A stretch of DNA of 64,000 bases from NCBI GenBank assembly GCA_030123675.1, contig JASJYH010000002.1:1-64000 (forward strand). Reading direction: 5' to 3'. Shown one piece after another: positions 53,893 through 62,932 of this stretch (position 1 is its first letter; the number at the start of each line of letters is the position of its first letter). Under the pieces are notes generated by a model that was given only the letters and a program-made list of their open reading frames with translations, was not told the origin of the DNA and did no database searches. This stretch comes from Anaerolineae bacterium. Its GTDB lineage: Bacteria > Chloroflexota > Anaerolineae > Anaerolineales > Villigracilaceae. The translations under genes were made by a program, and so were the position numbers.

Positions 53893-54585
53893 ATGGTAAT
53901 CATTAAAAATGAAAAACTAATCAAACGAAATTCTAAAATTGGCTTGTACACAAACTTCGGGGCACTGGCTGTACTAGGGATAGGTATGTATATTTCATTT
54001 ACAAGACCTGAATATTTCGTGTGGGCGATGGCTGCATTGTTAGGTGGATTTACCCTCACTCAGATCGGAATGTACTTTGGCAACCGCTGGGGCCGCTCAC
54101 CCCGTCCGGACGAACGCTTGGATACCGGTCTCAAAGGGTTGCCCAAGGAATTCCACCTTTATCACTGGACAACGCCAGTTTCTCATTTGCTAGTCGGCCC
54201 CTCCGGAATTTGGGTGTTATTGCCCTACAATCAACGCGGCAGTATCACGTACCAAAAAAATCGTTGGAAAATAATTGGCGGCGGGTTCCTGCAAGGATAT
54301 ATGCGAATATTTGGTCAAGAGGGACTCGGCCGCCCAGATTTGGAAGCCGAGTCTCAGATTAATGCCATTCGCAAAGCTCTCACCAAAAAGTGGGGGGATA
54401 GTGAGATTCCGGAGATAAAAGCCGCGCTGGTCTTTACAAACCCATCACTCAGTTTCGACGTAAAAGATGCGCCTTTATCTGCTTTGCCGTTGAAAAAATT
54501 AAAAGACTTCACTCGTCAAAGTGCTAAGAAAAAACCAATTACCACTCAAATGGTTGAGAAGGTACAAGCTGTTTGGTCTAAATAG
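53893..54585 (+). CDS. membrane protein with NERD-like domain
   Basis: This 230-residue protein has two transmembrane helices (about 20-60) and a C-terminal domain with HWTTPVSHLLVGPSGIWVLLPYNQRGSITY, which resembles the strand pattern of nuclease-related (NERD) domains, though the catalytic E-x-K is not clear. It follows plsX by 29 nt. The function is unknown. Confidence 0.5.
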   Translation: MVIIKNEKLIKRNSKIGLYTNFGALAVLGIGMYISFTRPEYFVWAMAALLGGFTLTQIGMYFGNRWGRSPRPDERLDTGLKGLPKEFHLYHWTTPVSHLLVGPSGIWVLLPYNQRGSITYQKNRWKIIGGGFLQGYMRIFGQEGLGRPDLEAESQINAIRKALTKKWGDSEIPEIKAALVFTNPSLSFDVKDAPLSALPLKKLKDFTRQSAKKKPITTQMVEKVQAVWSK

Positions 54586-54672
54586 TCACCTTAGGTTATC
54601 TCAGAATCCCAAATAAAGGAGGCCGAGATAGCTTTCTCAATCTATTTTTTTAGCAAAAGTCTTGATGACTAT

Positions 54673-55071
54673 TTAGAATGAAGTTACCGCCTTATTAAGG
54701 TCTTTCTCAATTGAGACCAGCATATCAAATCCCGACATCTTCAACACTTCTAATACATCTTTTGTGGGGTTTAACAACTTCATATGTGGAGAATTGTATG
54801 AGCCATCTGCAATGTGTTTATAAATATCCTGGTCAGCATCCTCGGGCGATAATTCGCGCAGCTTATTGAAAACTTCATTTAAAACACGTAACCCAGCACT
54901 ACTCATATAAGGTACCTTACTCAAATCAAGAACTATATACCTGGCGCCCCTTTCAATTTCCTCCAAAACTTTAATTCGAAATTCCTCAGCGCTAGCAGAA
55001 TCTGTTTTGCCTGCAATCTGAATCACTGACACAGGTACTCGGCCTTGCTCCTGCGAAATTGTTACATCCAT
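54673..55071 (-). CDS. STAS-domain protein (anti-sigma factor antagonist type)
   Basis: This 132-residue SpoIIAA-like protein has VIQIAGKTDSASAEEF, a strand YIVLDLSKVPYMSSAGLRVL with the phosphorylatable Ser position, and an inserted stretch (SPEDADQDIYKHIADGSYNSPH) in a usually short loop. It would bind an RsbW-type kinase or act in stress signalling. No partner gene is adjacent. AAGGAG precedes the ATG. Confidence 0.83.
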   Translation of the reverse strand: MDVTISQEQGRVPVSVIQIAGKTDSASAEEFRIKVLEEIERGARYIVLDLSKVPYMSSAGLRVLNEVFNKLRELSPEDADQDIYKHIADGSYNSPHMKLLNPTKDVLEVLKMSGFDMLVSIEKDLNKAVTSF

Positions 55072-55271
55072 AATAACTCCTTTTGTAGAATTTTGAGTTA
55101 CGAATGAATAAAAAATGATTTCAATTAATTTACGTGCAATTTATATAAAAATCCAGAAACCCTACAATTGATCTTGTTAGTGGTGATAAAGCTTAATCAG
55201 AACCATAATTAAGGCAAATATTATACGGCCCAAATCTCTGTGCGATACCCCGGCGGTATAATGAGATCGAT

Positions 55272-55907
55272 ATGCGAAAGCAAGTACTCACCATTCTCAT
55301 TATACTCGGCTTACAGGCTTGTTCAGCCATTGAAGCTTATCTCGAAGTGCCCCCTACAAGCACACCCACCATCACCACAACTCCAACGCGGACCCCCACT
55401 AGCACACCTACATTTACTCCAACAATTACACATACGCCTCGTAACACCGCAACAAGAATTGTAGCAGCACCAACATTCACACCCCTTTACTTTGCAAGTG
55501 TAATCCCACCTACCTCACCTTTCACACCAACCCCTCTTACACCAACTGGTGGTTTTGAATCCATAAAAGTTTCTGAAGGAAAAATATTTTACGGAGCTTG
55601 CAAACAGAATTCTACCTTGATTTCAATCGAGGTAGAACATCCCGAAGACGTGCGCAAGGTTTATTTGTTTTTCAGGCTTGAGTCAGGCAAAAGACCCGGT
55701 GACACCACCCCATGGACGGGTACAGTGACCGATAATCGCGGGTTTGGTCTTTTTCGATATACTTTAAGGGCAAACAATATACCCGAACGTCATAATTTTA
55801 TCAAGGCTTGGGTAAATTACCAATTAGTAGCAGAAAACGCAGAGCAAGAAATTATCGGCCGTACTCAAATATATACTCGTTCCATCGTTCTTGAGCCGTG
55901 TAAATAA
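55272..55907 (+). CDS. lipoprotein with Thr-Pro linker, hypothetical
   Basis: This 211-residue protein has a lipobox (LIILGLQAC, Cys 17), a 60-residue linker of TPT/TPTF repeats typical of Chloroflexota surface proteins, and a C-terminal beta-rich domain with two Cys (YGACK, LEPCK) that may pair. It is outside the membrane. TATAAT (55257-55262) is 9 nt before the ATG, so the leader is very short or absent. I do not recognise the C-terminal family. Confidence 0.7.
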   Translation: MRKQVLTILIILGLQACSAIEAYLEVPPTSTPTITTTPTRTPTSTPTFTPTITHTPRNTATRIVAAPTFTPLYFASVIPPTSPFTPTPLTPTGGFESIKVSEGKIFYGACKQNSTLISIEVEHPEDVRKVYLFFRLESGKRPGDTTPWTGTVTDNRGFGLFRYTLRANNIPERHNFIKAWVNYQLVAENAEQEIIGRTQIYTRSIVLEPCK

Positions 55908-55985
55908 CCCCTCAATCCAACCTTACCTTTTTAGGTTCTAGGTTCAGTAAATTGGATTTCTAACTCGCATTGACCAGCGCAAAAT

Positions 55986-56570
55986 TTATTTGACTAGAAA
56001 CAAGCAATACGGTTTCCCACCTGCTCCCTTTTCCAATTTGGCTTCCTGCTCAACATCCCTATCCAACATAGTTTTCAGCATGGATCGGTCCATTTTGCAC
56101 AGTTCTGGATGAGATCCAATTATAGCTGAGTAAGGACAGTTTCCAAATACAACACGGGGACCTTCAGCGCCCGCTTCCCAATGACTGTGATAGTTCCTTG
56201 CATTCAGGTGTTCAACAGTGGCTGCCATTCTATCCATCAAAGGCTGATCTTCCCCATACCTATCTTTTGCAAGCCTAATTCCTAACGCCTCCATCCGGAC
56301 CCTTCCATTTGCTTCCATTAATAATACTTCAACCAATTCTGCGAGATTGTTTCCCATCAGTGTGCCTGCAAGCTGATAAACTTTCTCTGGACGCCCCTTG
56401 GATATCTGCCTACGACTGATAACTTTCACACGACCGTCCGACGCTAAAATTCCTAAGTGATAGCGGGCGTTAGCCGGCGTCATTTGTAACGCCCCCGCAA
56501 TCTCCCGCGATGAAACGGTTCCATGCCGTTTTAAATAATCAAGTATTATTTGGCGTGTTGTTTGGGGCAT
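55986..56570 (-). CDS. winged-helix regulator with Cys-rich C-domain (SufR/COG2345-like)
   Basis: This 194-residue protein has an N-terminal winged helix (HGTVSSREIAGALQMTPANARYHLGILASDG, wing RRQISKGRPEKVYQL) and a C-terminal domain with C145-x12-C158 (NCPYSAIIGSHPELC) and C189, the pattern of SufR-like regulators that hold an Fe-S cluster. One of the usual four Cys is missing (Ala in QEAKLE). It is divergent from iscX-nuoBCDI, and a perfect 16-bp palindrome lies between. It probably represses itself and perhaps that operon according to Fe-S status. Confidence 0.75.
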   Translation of the reverse strand: MPQTTRQIILDYLKRHGTVSSREIAGALQMTPANARYHLGILASDGRVKVISRRQISKGRPEKVYQLAGTLMGNNLAELVEVLLMEANGRVRMEALGIRLAKDRYGEDQPLMDRMAATVEHLNARNYHSHWEAGAEGPRVVFGNCPYSAIIGSHPELCKMDRSMLKTMLDRDVEQEAKLEKGAGGKPYCLFLVK

Positions 56571-56621
56571 TTTGCTCTGGGTAACATTAGAAAATTGATC
56601 AAATAATCACAATAGATAAGA

Positions 56622-56698
56622 ATTATACATGAAAATTCATTTTTGCAAATATATATTTGCGTTAAACAATTGACCAGCGCTGCTCCAAGAGATATAAT
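56622..56698. promoter_or_regulatory. divergent promoter region with 16-bp palindrome
   Basis: Rightward: TTGACC (56670-56675), 17 bp, TATAAT (56693-56698), then iscX 11 nt on. Leftward: TATAAT (plus ATTATA 56622-56627), with the palindrome GCAAATATATATTTGC (56645-56660) just at its -35 position. The palindrome also abuts the rightward -35. This is the natural place for the divergent winged-helix regulator to bind as a dimer. Confidence 0.6.
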
Positions 56699-56709
56699 TC
56701 CATAATAAA

Positions 56710-56919
56710 ATGTCTGATCCGCTGACGTGGGAATCATCATACGCCATTGCACTGGCGCTCAAACGGTCACTTCCAGATATTGACATTGAAACAGTCACAC
56801 TGGGAAATGTCCATGAATGGACCTTGGCTCTGGGTGATTTTGACGATGATCCGGCACTTGTCAACGATGATATCCTGTCAGCGATATACCAAGAATGGTA
56901 CGAGGAGTTACTTACATGA
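56710..56919 (+). CDS. iscX: Fe-S cluster assembly protein IscX
   Basis: This 69-residue protein matches E. coli Isc[20 protein letters not shown], then [15 protein letters not shown] and [12 protein letters not shown]. IscX binds IscS and iron and tunes cluster assembly. Here it is the first gene of a complex I run and overlaps nuoB by 4 bp, so it may supply clusters to the Fe-S-rich subunits. No other isc genes are adjacent. Confidence 0.87.
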   Translation: MSDPLTWESSYAIALALKRSLPDIDIETVTLGNVHEWTLALGDFDDDPALVNDDILSAIYQEWYEELLT

Positions 56920-57542
56920 GTGAAAATGATTTCACACTTCCCGGGTACGATATCCCAGAGGAAATGAAGAACACCATTAATATCACATCCCTAGACCGGC
57001 TTTATAACTGGGGGCGGCGCTCTTCCGTTTGGCCATTGATGTTCGGTTTGGCTTGTTGCGCGATCGAAATGATCGCCGCATCAACCGCCCGATACGACCT
57101 GGCTCGCTTCGGTATGGAGATTATGCGTCCCTCACCCCGCCAGAGTGACCTTATGCTGGTCGCCGGCACAGTCACCAAAAAGATGGTACCCATGATTGTT
57201 CGCCTGTACAACCAAATGCCGGAACCAAAATATGTGATTGCCATGGGAGCCTGCGCTTCCGGAGGTGGCCCTTTCAAGGAGGGCTACAATGTAGTAGCTG
57301 GTATCGACAAATTCCTACCAGTAGACGTATATGTCCCCGGTTGCCCTCCTACACCCCAAGCTCTCCTGTACGGATTAATCAAACTACAAGAAAAAATTGA
57401 CAAACAATCCCTCAAACATGTGCGCTGGTATCGCAAAGGGCCGGATTCAGTTGAAATTCCGGTGCCGCTGCTGGGTCCGGATTTGATCGATTTACGTCGT
57501 ACAGAAGAAATTAAAAAAATCGCTGCCCGAAAGGTTGAGTAG
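56916..57542 (+). CDS. nuoB: NADH-quinone oxidoreductase subunit B
   Basis: NuoB carries cluster N2, the last Fe-S centre before quinone. The 208-residue protein has C47-C48 (GLACCAIEM), C113 (MGACASGG) and C143 (PGCPP), the complete ligand set. ATG 56916 overlaps the iscX stop; the track start is inside iscX. It is peripheral to the membrane. Confidence 0.95.
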   Translation: MSENDFTLPGYDIPEEMKNTINITSLDRLYNWGRRSSVWPLMFGLACCAIEMIAASTARYDLARFGMEIMRPSPRQSDLMLVAGTVTKKMVPMIVRLYNQMPEPKYVIAMGACASGGGPFKEGYNVVAGIDKFLPVDVYVPGCPPTPQALLYGLIKLQEKIDKQSLKHVRWYRKGPDSVEIPVPLLGPDLIDLRRTEEIKKIAARKVE

Positions 57543-57551
57543 GAGAAATTT

Positions 57552-59297
57552 ATGGCCACAACTGTTTCAACCAAATCTGTTGACCTTTCTACAATATTTC
57601 CTGACGCTGTTATTGCTGATGAGCGCAAGGGGTACACCGGTTGGTTAGTTGAAAAAGACAATTTAATTGAGATCGCCACATATGTACGTGAGGAGTTGGA
57701 CTATGATCTGCTCTCATCCGTCACCGGGGTAGACTACCTGCCAGAAGAAAAAATGGAGGTTGTCTATCAAGTCTACAAGACCACTGGCGGCCCTGGGCTC
57801 TTCTTCAAGGTTCAGATCCCGCGCGAAGACCCAATGGAAATCCCATCAGTCATTAATATCTGGCCTGGAGCAGACTTACAAGAGCGTGAGATCTGGGACT
57901 TGTATGGAATTAAATTTCCTGGCCATCCTGACTTGCGCCGTATCTTGACCTGGGAAGGCTTTGAAGGTCATCCAATGCGTAAAGATTGGCAGGAGCCATT
58001 CTATGAAGAGGAAACCAAACCCTTCAAAAGCCGCTGGCCGAAAGGGGAACATATCCATGCTGAAGAAATAAATCCCTACCACGACAATTTGAAATTCCCT
58101 CCAAAATTCAATCCCGAAAATTGGACCCCAACCGATCCGGAAGAAGCTCTCTACACTTCGCTTAAAAAATTTACGACCAAAAACGAGGATGGCTTGGAGG
58201 CGGAGCAAATTATTGTTAATATGGGTCCTCAGCATCCATCCACACACGGCGTTTTCCGAGCCGTTGTCGTGCTCGACGGAGAAAAGGTAGTCAGCCTCAA
58301 GCCGGTGATGGGATATCTTCATCGAAACCATGAGAAAATCGGCGAGCGCAATACCTACCTGCATAATATGCCTTACACCGATCGTTTAGATTACTTTAAT
58401 TCCATGGCAAACAATTGGGCTTATGCCCTGGCTGTAGAAAAATTGATGGGTATCGAGGTGACCGAGCGCTCTGAATACATTCGTGTAATTATGAGCGAAT
58501 TGACTCGCATCCAAAACCACCTGGTTTGGGTCGGAATATTTTTGAACGATCTGGGTGCTGTTGTTACACCCCTCCTATACGCATTCGAAGAACGGGAACT
58601 GATCCTTGACATTTTCGAAGAGGTTTCGGGTGCCCGGATGATGTGCAACTACTACCGATTTGGCGGTGTCGTTCGTGATATGCCTGTTAGGGCCTTTGAG
58701 AAGCTTAAGCAATTAGTGTATGACCGTTTGCCTGGGAAGATCGAGGAATTTGAGCGCCTGCTGAGTGAGAATGAAATCTTACTTTCGCGCGTTAAAGGTA
58801 TTGGTTACTTGAGCGCAAAGGACGCAATCGCCACTTCCATGACCGGCCCAATGCTGCGGGCATCTGGCGTTCCGTATGATATTCGTCGTGCAGAGCCTTA
58901 CGGGATATATGACCGTTTTGATTTTGATGTGGTTACTCGTCCCGAATGTGACTTGTATGCCCGGTATCATGTCCGGATTGAGGAGATGCATCAGAGCTTG
59001 CGCATCCTTGAACAAGCAGTTTCTACTATACCTGAAGGACCTATCTTGCCCAAGAAACCGGTTTATCAGGTGCGCGTTCCCGCAGGCGAAGCTTACGGAC
59101 GGATCGAATCTCCGAAAGGGGAACTTGGATTTTACGTGATTTCCAATGGCAAACCCAACCCTTGGCGTTATCACGTCCGAGCCCCATCCTTTATCAATAT
59201 AACCGCACTCGAAAAGATGTGTGTGGGTGAAAAAATCGCAGACTTTGTAGCAATTCTGGGAGCGATAGATATCGTGCTCGGTGAACTTGATAGGTAA
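57552..59297 (+). CDS. nuoCD: NADH-quinone oxidoreductase fused subunit C/D
   Basis: The 581-residue fusion has a NuoC domain (1-165; [29 protein letters not shown]) and a NuoD domain (about 215-581; [26 protein letters not shown], ends DIVLGELDR). NuoD His and Tyr residues of the quinone site are in the HPSTHG region. NuoCD fusion is known from several lineages. It lies 9 nt after nuoB. Confidence 0.95.
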   Translation: MATTVSTKSVDLSTIFPDAVIADERKGYTGWLVEKDNLIEIATYVREELDYDLLSSVTGVDYLPEEKMEVVYQVYKTTGGPGLFFKVQIPREDPMEIPSVINIWPGADLQEREIWDLYGIKFPGHPDLRRILTWEGFEGHPMRKDWQEPFYEEETKPFKSRWPKGEHIHAEEINPYHDNLKFPPKFNPENWTPTDPEEALYTSLKKFTTKNEDGLEAEQIIVNMGPQHPSTHGVFRAVVVLDGEKVVSLKPVMGYLHRNHEKIGERNTYLHNMPYTDRLDYFNSMANNWAYALAVEKLMGIEVTERSEYIRVIMSELTRIQNHLVWVGIFLNDLGAVVTPLLYAFEERELILDIFEEVSGARMMCNYYRFGGVVRDMPVRAFEKLKQLVYDRLPGKIEEFERLLSENEILLSRVKGIGYLSAKDAIATSMTGPMLRASGVPYDIRRAEPYGIYDRFDFDVVTRPECDLYARYHVRIEEMHQSLRILEQAVSTIPEGPILPKKPVYQVRVPAGEAYGRIESPKGELGFYVISNGKPNPWRYHVRAPSFINITALEKMCVGEKIADFVAILGAIDIVLGELDR

Positions 59298-59317
59298 GCT
59301 TGGGAGAATAATAAGCT

Positions 59318-59941
59318 ATGTATGGAAAAGGTATTTTAAAAAGTCTTAGTGTCACTTGGAAACGCTTTTGGATGACATATATTGAAGATTTATCCTGGTT
59401 CTTCCGTAGGATGGCTGGGGGGGTAAATCGATACTATACGGATGAAGGAATCGCTCGCCGGTCAAGTGCCGATACGCGTGGGATTTTTACCATTCAGTAT
59501 CCGGAAGAAAAACTTCCGGTTCATGAAGAGTCGCGCTATCTACCTTTCTTGGTTTATGACGAGACTGAAGATGGAGAGAAGGATGTGCGCTGTACATCAT
59601 GTGGTATTTGTGCAAAGGTATGTCCGCCTCAATGTATTTGGATTGTTGGGAAAAATGACCCCGATTCAGGCAAATCGATCCCACAGATTGCTGAATTCTA
59701 TATAGACGCCGATATATGTATGAACTGCGGTTTCTGTTCTGAATACTGCCCGTTTGATGCTATTAAAATGGATCACGAGTACGAGCTCGCCGCTTATAAA
59801 CGAAATATTTACAATATGGATATGTTACTTAAGCCGGCTGAATATTACGCAAGCATCCGCCCCGAAAATGCTGCCCGTGAAGATGAGGCCCGTCGCGTAA
59901 AAGAAGAAGCTAAGGCCGCAAAAAAAGCCAATGCCGCCTAG
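59318..59941 (+). CDS. nuoI: NADH-quinone oxidoreductase subunit I
   Basis: This 207-residue protein carries two [4Fe-4S] clusters: C92, C95, C98, C102 and C134, C137, C140, C144. It links the peripheral electron chain to NuoB. The N-terminus is amphipathic and the C-terminus is a Lys/Ala-rich helix. No membrane subunits (A, H, J-N) or E/F/G follow, so complex I genes are split over the genome. Confidence 0.93.
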   Translation: MYGKGILKSLSVTWKRFWMTYIEDLSWFFRRMAGGVNRYYTDEGIARRSSADTRGIFTIQYPEEKLPVHEESRYLPFLVYDETEDGEKDVRCTSCGICAKVCPPQCIWIVGKNDPDSGKSIPQIAEFYIDADICMNCGFCSEYCPFDAIKMDHEYELAAYKRNIYNMDMLLKPAEYYASIRPENAAREDEARRVKEEAKAAKKANAA

Positions 59942-60074
59942 ACACTTTTTAGGGGTTTGGTTACCCAACATGGCATATCAGAACCACTCATCGCTGGATT
60001 CAAGACCCACTTCAGAGGGAACGCCTCGCAATTCATCCAATTTATCTGTAACAAATATCTTAAGTAGGTAAAAA

Positions 60075-61154
60075 ATGACTGGTAAACCAACCAAAGAATT
60101 AGTATTGCAGGCTCTCAGCAAGGTGCAAGAGCCGGAGCTTAATGATGACTTAGTTTCCTTAAACATGATCCGAGAGCTTCAAATTGACGGCAGTAAAGTT
60201 GCATTTGAAATTATGCTGACTACACCGGCTTGCCCATTGCGTGGCCAAATTAAAATGGAAGCAGAACAAGCCGTTATGACCGTAGGAGGCGTAAAGACTG
60301 TCGAAATCAAATTCGACTCGGATGTCCCGAATGATGGTCGCACGCGCGGTCTGGTCAAAATGCCCATCCGAAATGCCATTGCGATCGGTTCTGGGAAGGG
60401 AGGCGTGGGAAAAAGCACTGTCGCTGTAAACATAGCTGTTTCCTTAGCGAAAAGTGGAGCGCGCGTCGGTTTGTTAGATGCGGATATTTATGGCCCAAAT
60501 ACGCCCACAATGTTAGGCGTGAAGAAATTGCCCCCGAGTAAGGGCAAAACCCTCATCCCTGCAGTTACTCACGGCATCAAATTGATCTCAATGGGCTTAC
60601 TCGTCAAACCTGGGCAACCGCTCATCTGGCGCGGACCGATGCTAAACTCTGCAATCCGTCAATTCTTGGGTGATGTGGAATGGGGAGAATTGGATTATCT
60701 GATTGTTGATCTACCGCCTGGGACAGGTGATGCCTCGCTCTCGCTCGCACAGGCCTTGCCATTAAGCGGAGCGATTATTGTTACCCTTCCTCAACAAGTC
60801 TCGCTCGAAGATGCTAGTCGGGGATTGAATATGTTTCGTCAATTGGAAGTGCCAATCATTGGGATTGTTGAAAACATGTCTTATTTGGACTTGCCAGATG
60901 GAACCCGAATGGATATTTTTGGGATCGGCGGTGGTAAAAAACTTGCATTAAGCGCAGATGTGCCTTTCCTGGGTGAGGTACCAATTGATCCATCCATCCG
61001 CGAAGGCGGGGACAACGGAAAACCAATTGTGGTATTAAATCCGGAGTCTGTTGCCGCTAAGGCGCTTACCGAAATTACACAAACCATGGCTGCCCGAGTA
61101 AGCGTAGCAGCATTGGCGCAAGCAAATGCACCCTCAATCAACATTATAGAGTAA
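60075..61154 (+). CDS. Mrp/NBP35-family P-loop ATPase with N-terminal MIP18 domain, lacking the CxxC
   Basis: This 359-residue protein has a MIP18/DUF59 domain (1-85; TTPACPLRGQI) and a deviant Walker A SGKGGVGKST (about 106-115), plus DADIYGPNTPTMLG and DLPPGTGDASL. Mrp proteins carry Fe-S clusters to apoproteins on a C-terminal CxxC; here the segment reads ENMSYLDLPDGTRMDIFG, with both Cys absent. It sits 134 nt after nuoI, so it may still help mature complex I. A cluster-binding dimer would need other ligands. Confidence 0.9.
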   Translation: MTGKPTKELVLQALSKVQEPELNDDLVSLNMIRELQIDGSKVAFEIMLTTPACPLRGQIKMEAEQAVMTVGGVKTVEIKFDSDVPNDGRTRGLVKMPIRNAIAIGSGKGGVGKSTVAVNIAVSLAKSGARVGLLDADIYGPNTPTMLGVKKLPPSKGKTLIPAVTHGIKLISMGLLVKPGQPLIWRGPMLNSAIRQFLGDVEWGELDYLIVDLPPGTGDASLSLAQALPLSGAIIVTLPQQVSLEDASRGLNMFRQLEVPIIGIVENMSYLDLPDGTRMDIFGIGGGKKLALSADVPFLGEVPIDPSIREGGDNGKPIVVLNPESVAAKALTEITQTMAARVSVAALAQANAPSINIIE

Positions 61155-61211
61155 CCCTTAGGATCATCCGAGAATTTGGGTACCCTTACGACCCACGTAA
61201 GTTTGTTAAGG

Positions 61212-61217
61212 TATAAT
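61212..61217 (+). promoter_or_regulatory. TATAAT -10 box, leaderless configuration, before the PSP1 gene
   Basis: TATAAT is followed by seven bases and ATG 61225. The upstream ATG 61219 is only one base from the box and would lie before the likely transcript start, so this box decides the start codon. Confidence 0.5.
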
Positions 61218-61224
61218 TATGGTC

Positions 61225-62148
61225 ATGCAACCATTTATCGTTGGTGTTCGATTTAACCCCATCGGAAAAATCTATCAATTCGACAGTGCTGCTCTTCGAG
61301 ATATAAAAGTCGGTGAGCACGTGATTGTTACCACGTCTCGCGGGAAACATTTGGGGGAAATTATAAAGATCTTAAAAGATAAGCCTCCTTCACCAAATGG
61401 CGGATGGAAACCGGTCGAGAGACGAGCCACTCCACGCGATCTTCTCCTGCGCGAAACTTGGAAAGCCAAGCAAACCGAAGCAATGATCGAATGCCGCGCT
61501 CGTGCTGCTGAACTCAAATTAGTTGGCGTAAAAATCGTTACCGCAGAGTACAACTATGACGGATCTCGATTAACTTTCCTTTATAGCACGGAAACTGATG
61601 AGAAAGTCAATCTAAAGTCTCTTAAAAAAGATATGATACAAATGTATCCTAAGTCTCAGGTGGCAATGCGCCAAATTGGTCCACGCGATGTGGCCAAGAT
61701 CATTGGCGGCATGGGTGCTTGTGGACTGGAGACTCGTTGCTGTTCCCAATTCCTGACTGAATTTAGCCCTATTTCCATTAAAATGGCCAAAGCTCAGGGC
61801 ATCTCTCTGACACCTTCTGAGATCACTGGCATGTGTGGCCGTTTGCGCTGCTGTTTAATTTACGAGTATGAACAATATGTAACGGCTCGTAAAAAGCTTC
61901 CCAAACGCAATAAGCGCGTACTCACACCTAATGGAGAGGGCAAGGTATTGGATGTCGCCCCAATGTCTGGGATGGTCACAGTAAAATTCGAAGGAGATGG
62001 CGGGCGTCCTCTTCGTCAAACTTTTCACCGTGATGAAATACAACCATGGGATGAGTTGGAAGCTTTGCGGCGTAAATCCAGTGAGCCTTGTGACCGACAT
62101 GATAGCGGAGGCTGTGATTGTGGCAAAAGCAAAAAGAAAGCCTCCTGA
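61225..62148 (+). CDS. PSP1-domain protein (RicT/YaaT-like)
   Basis: This 307-residue protein has the PSP1 core with conserved Cys: GGMGACGLETRCCSQFL and GMCGRLRCCLIYEYEQY, which in Bacillus RicT bind [4Fe-4S] clusters and help RNase Y. A KOW-like tail (NGEGKVLDVAPMSGMVTVKF) and a Cys/Lys-rich end follow. It probably acts in RNA processing or DNA-related control. I use ATG 61225 from promoter spacing. Confidence 0.85.
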   Translation: MQPFIVGVRFNPIGKIYQFDSAALRDIKVGEHVIVTTSRGKHLGEIIKILKDKPPSPNGGWKPVERRATPRDLLLRETWKAKQTEAMIECRARAAELKLVGVKIVTAEYNYDGSRLTFLYSTETDEKVNLKSLKKDMIQMYPKSQVAMRQIGPRDVAKIIGGMGACGLETRCCSQFLTEFSPISIKMAKAQGISLTPSEITGMCGRLRCCLIYEYEQYVTARKKLPKRNKRVLTPNGEGKVLDVAPMSGMVTVKFEGDGGRPLRQTFHRDEIQPWDELEALRRKSSEPCDRHDSGGCDCGKSKKKAS

Positions 62149-62869
62149 TAAATCACCTGGTACATGGAAAGAACCTAAAAAATTCCTGGTAATCCTGGCA
62201 CATCCAGATGACCCGGAATTTTTTTGTGGAGGTAGTCTTGCACGCTGGGCAGGTGAAGGGCATCATATAGATTATTTTCTTCTGACTTGTGGTGACAAGG
62301 GCCGCAATGATGAAAATAAGGATATTCACAAAGATGACTTGTCCAAAATACGGGACAAAGAACAGCGAGCCGCTGCAACCGTATTGGGTGTAAAATCGGT
62401 TATTTTTCTAGACCGTGAGGATGGCTTGCTAATTGCCGACCTTGAGCTTCGTCGGGAGATGGTTCGTATCATCCGCCAATTGAAACCCGATATCCTGATC
62501 ACTTGTGACCCTCAAAATTTATTCGCCTCATACGGCCTGAACCACCCTGATCATCGCGCCGTTGGTCAGGCGGTATTAGATGCTGTATTCCCTGCAGCAG
62601 GAAATGATTTATTCTTCCCTGAATTGCTTGAGGAGGGGTTTCAGCCTCATATGCCCAGCGAAATATGGGTTTCGCTTACAAGACAACCCAATGTCACTTT
62701 AGACATTACAGATACCTGGCCGCTCAAAATTAAGGCACTGAAAGAACACAAAAGTCAGATCGGCGACCCGCACGAATTCGAAGAAAATATGCGAACTGAA
62801 CACACCAAAGACAGTACAGATGATAATCCCCGATATGAAGAGAAATTTCTTGTATTGACCTACGATTGA
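62120..62869 (+). CDS. PIG-L/LmbE-family deacetylase
   Basis: This 249-residue zinc hydrolase has the AHPDDPEFFCGGSLARW metal motif and a later GLNHPDHRAVGQ. The family removes acetyl groups from GlcNAc-type sugars, as in mycothiol, bacillithiol or lipid precursors. The frame opens upstream, but GGAGG eight bases before GTG 62120 marks the likely start, which overlaps the PSP1 gene by 29 bp. ATG 62099 is an alternative. Confidence 0.85.
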   Translation: MAKAKRKPPDKSPGTWKEPKKFLVILAHPDDPEFFCGGSLARWAGEGHHIDYFLLTCGDKGRNDENKDIHKDDLSKIRDKEQRAAATVLGVKSVIFLDREDGLLIADLELRREMVRIIRQLKPDILITCDPQNLFASYGLNHPDHRAVGQAVLDAVFPAAGNDLFFPELLEEGFQPHMPSEIWVSLTRQPNVTLDITDTWPLKIKALKEHKSQIGDPHEFEENMRTEHTKDSTDDNPRYEEKFLVLTYD

Positions 62870-62932
62870 TCTCACCTCAAACCAGGTAATAATGTGTGAC
62901 AATCATATGCTTTTTTCCATAATGAGATCTTG

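Noticed and set aside
54586-54672. Possible terminator between the NERD-like and STAS genes
   Set aside because: T-run present, but only a 4-bp stem can be drawn.
61997-62119. Upstream part of the PIG-L ORF
   Set aside because: Lies inside the PSP1 gene in another frame; GGAGG supports the GTG at 62120.
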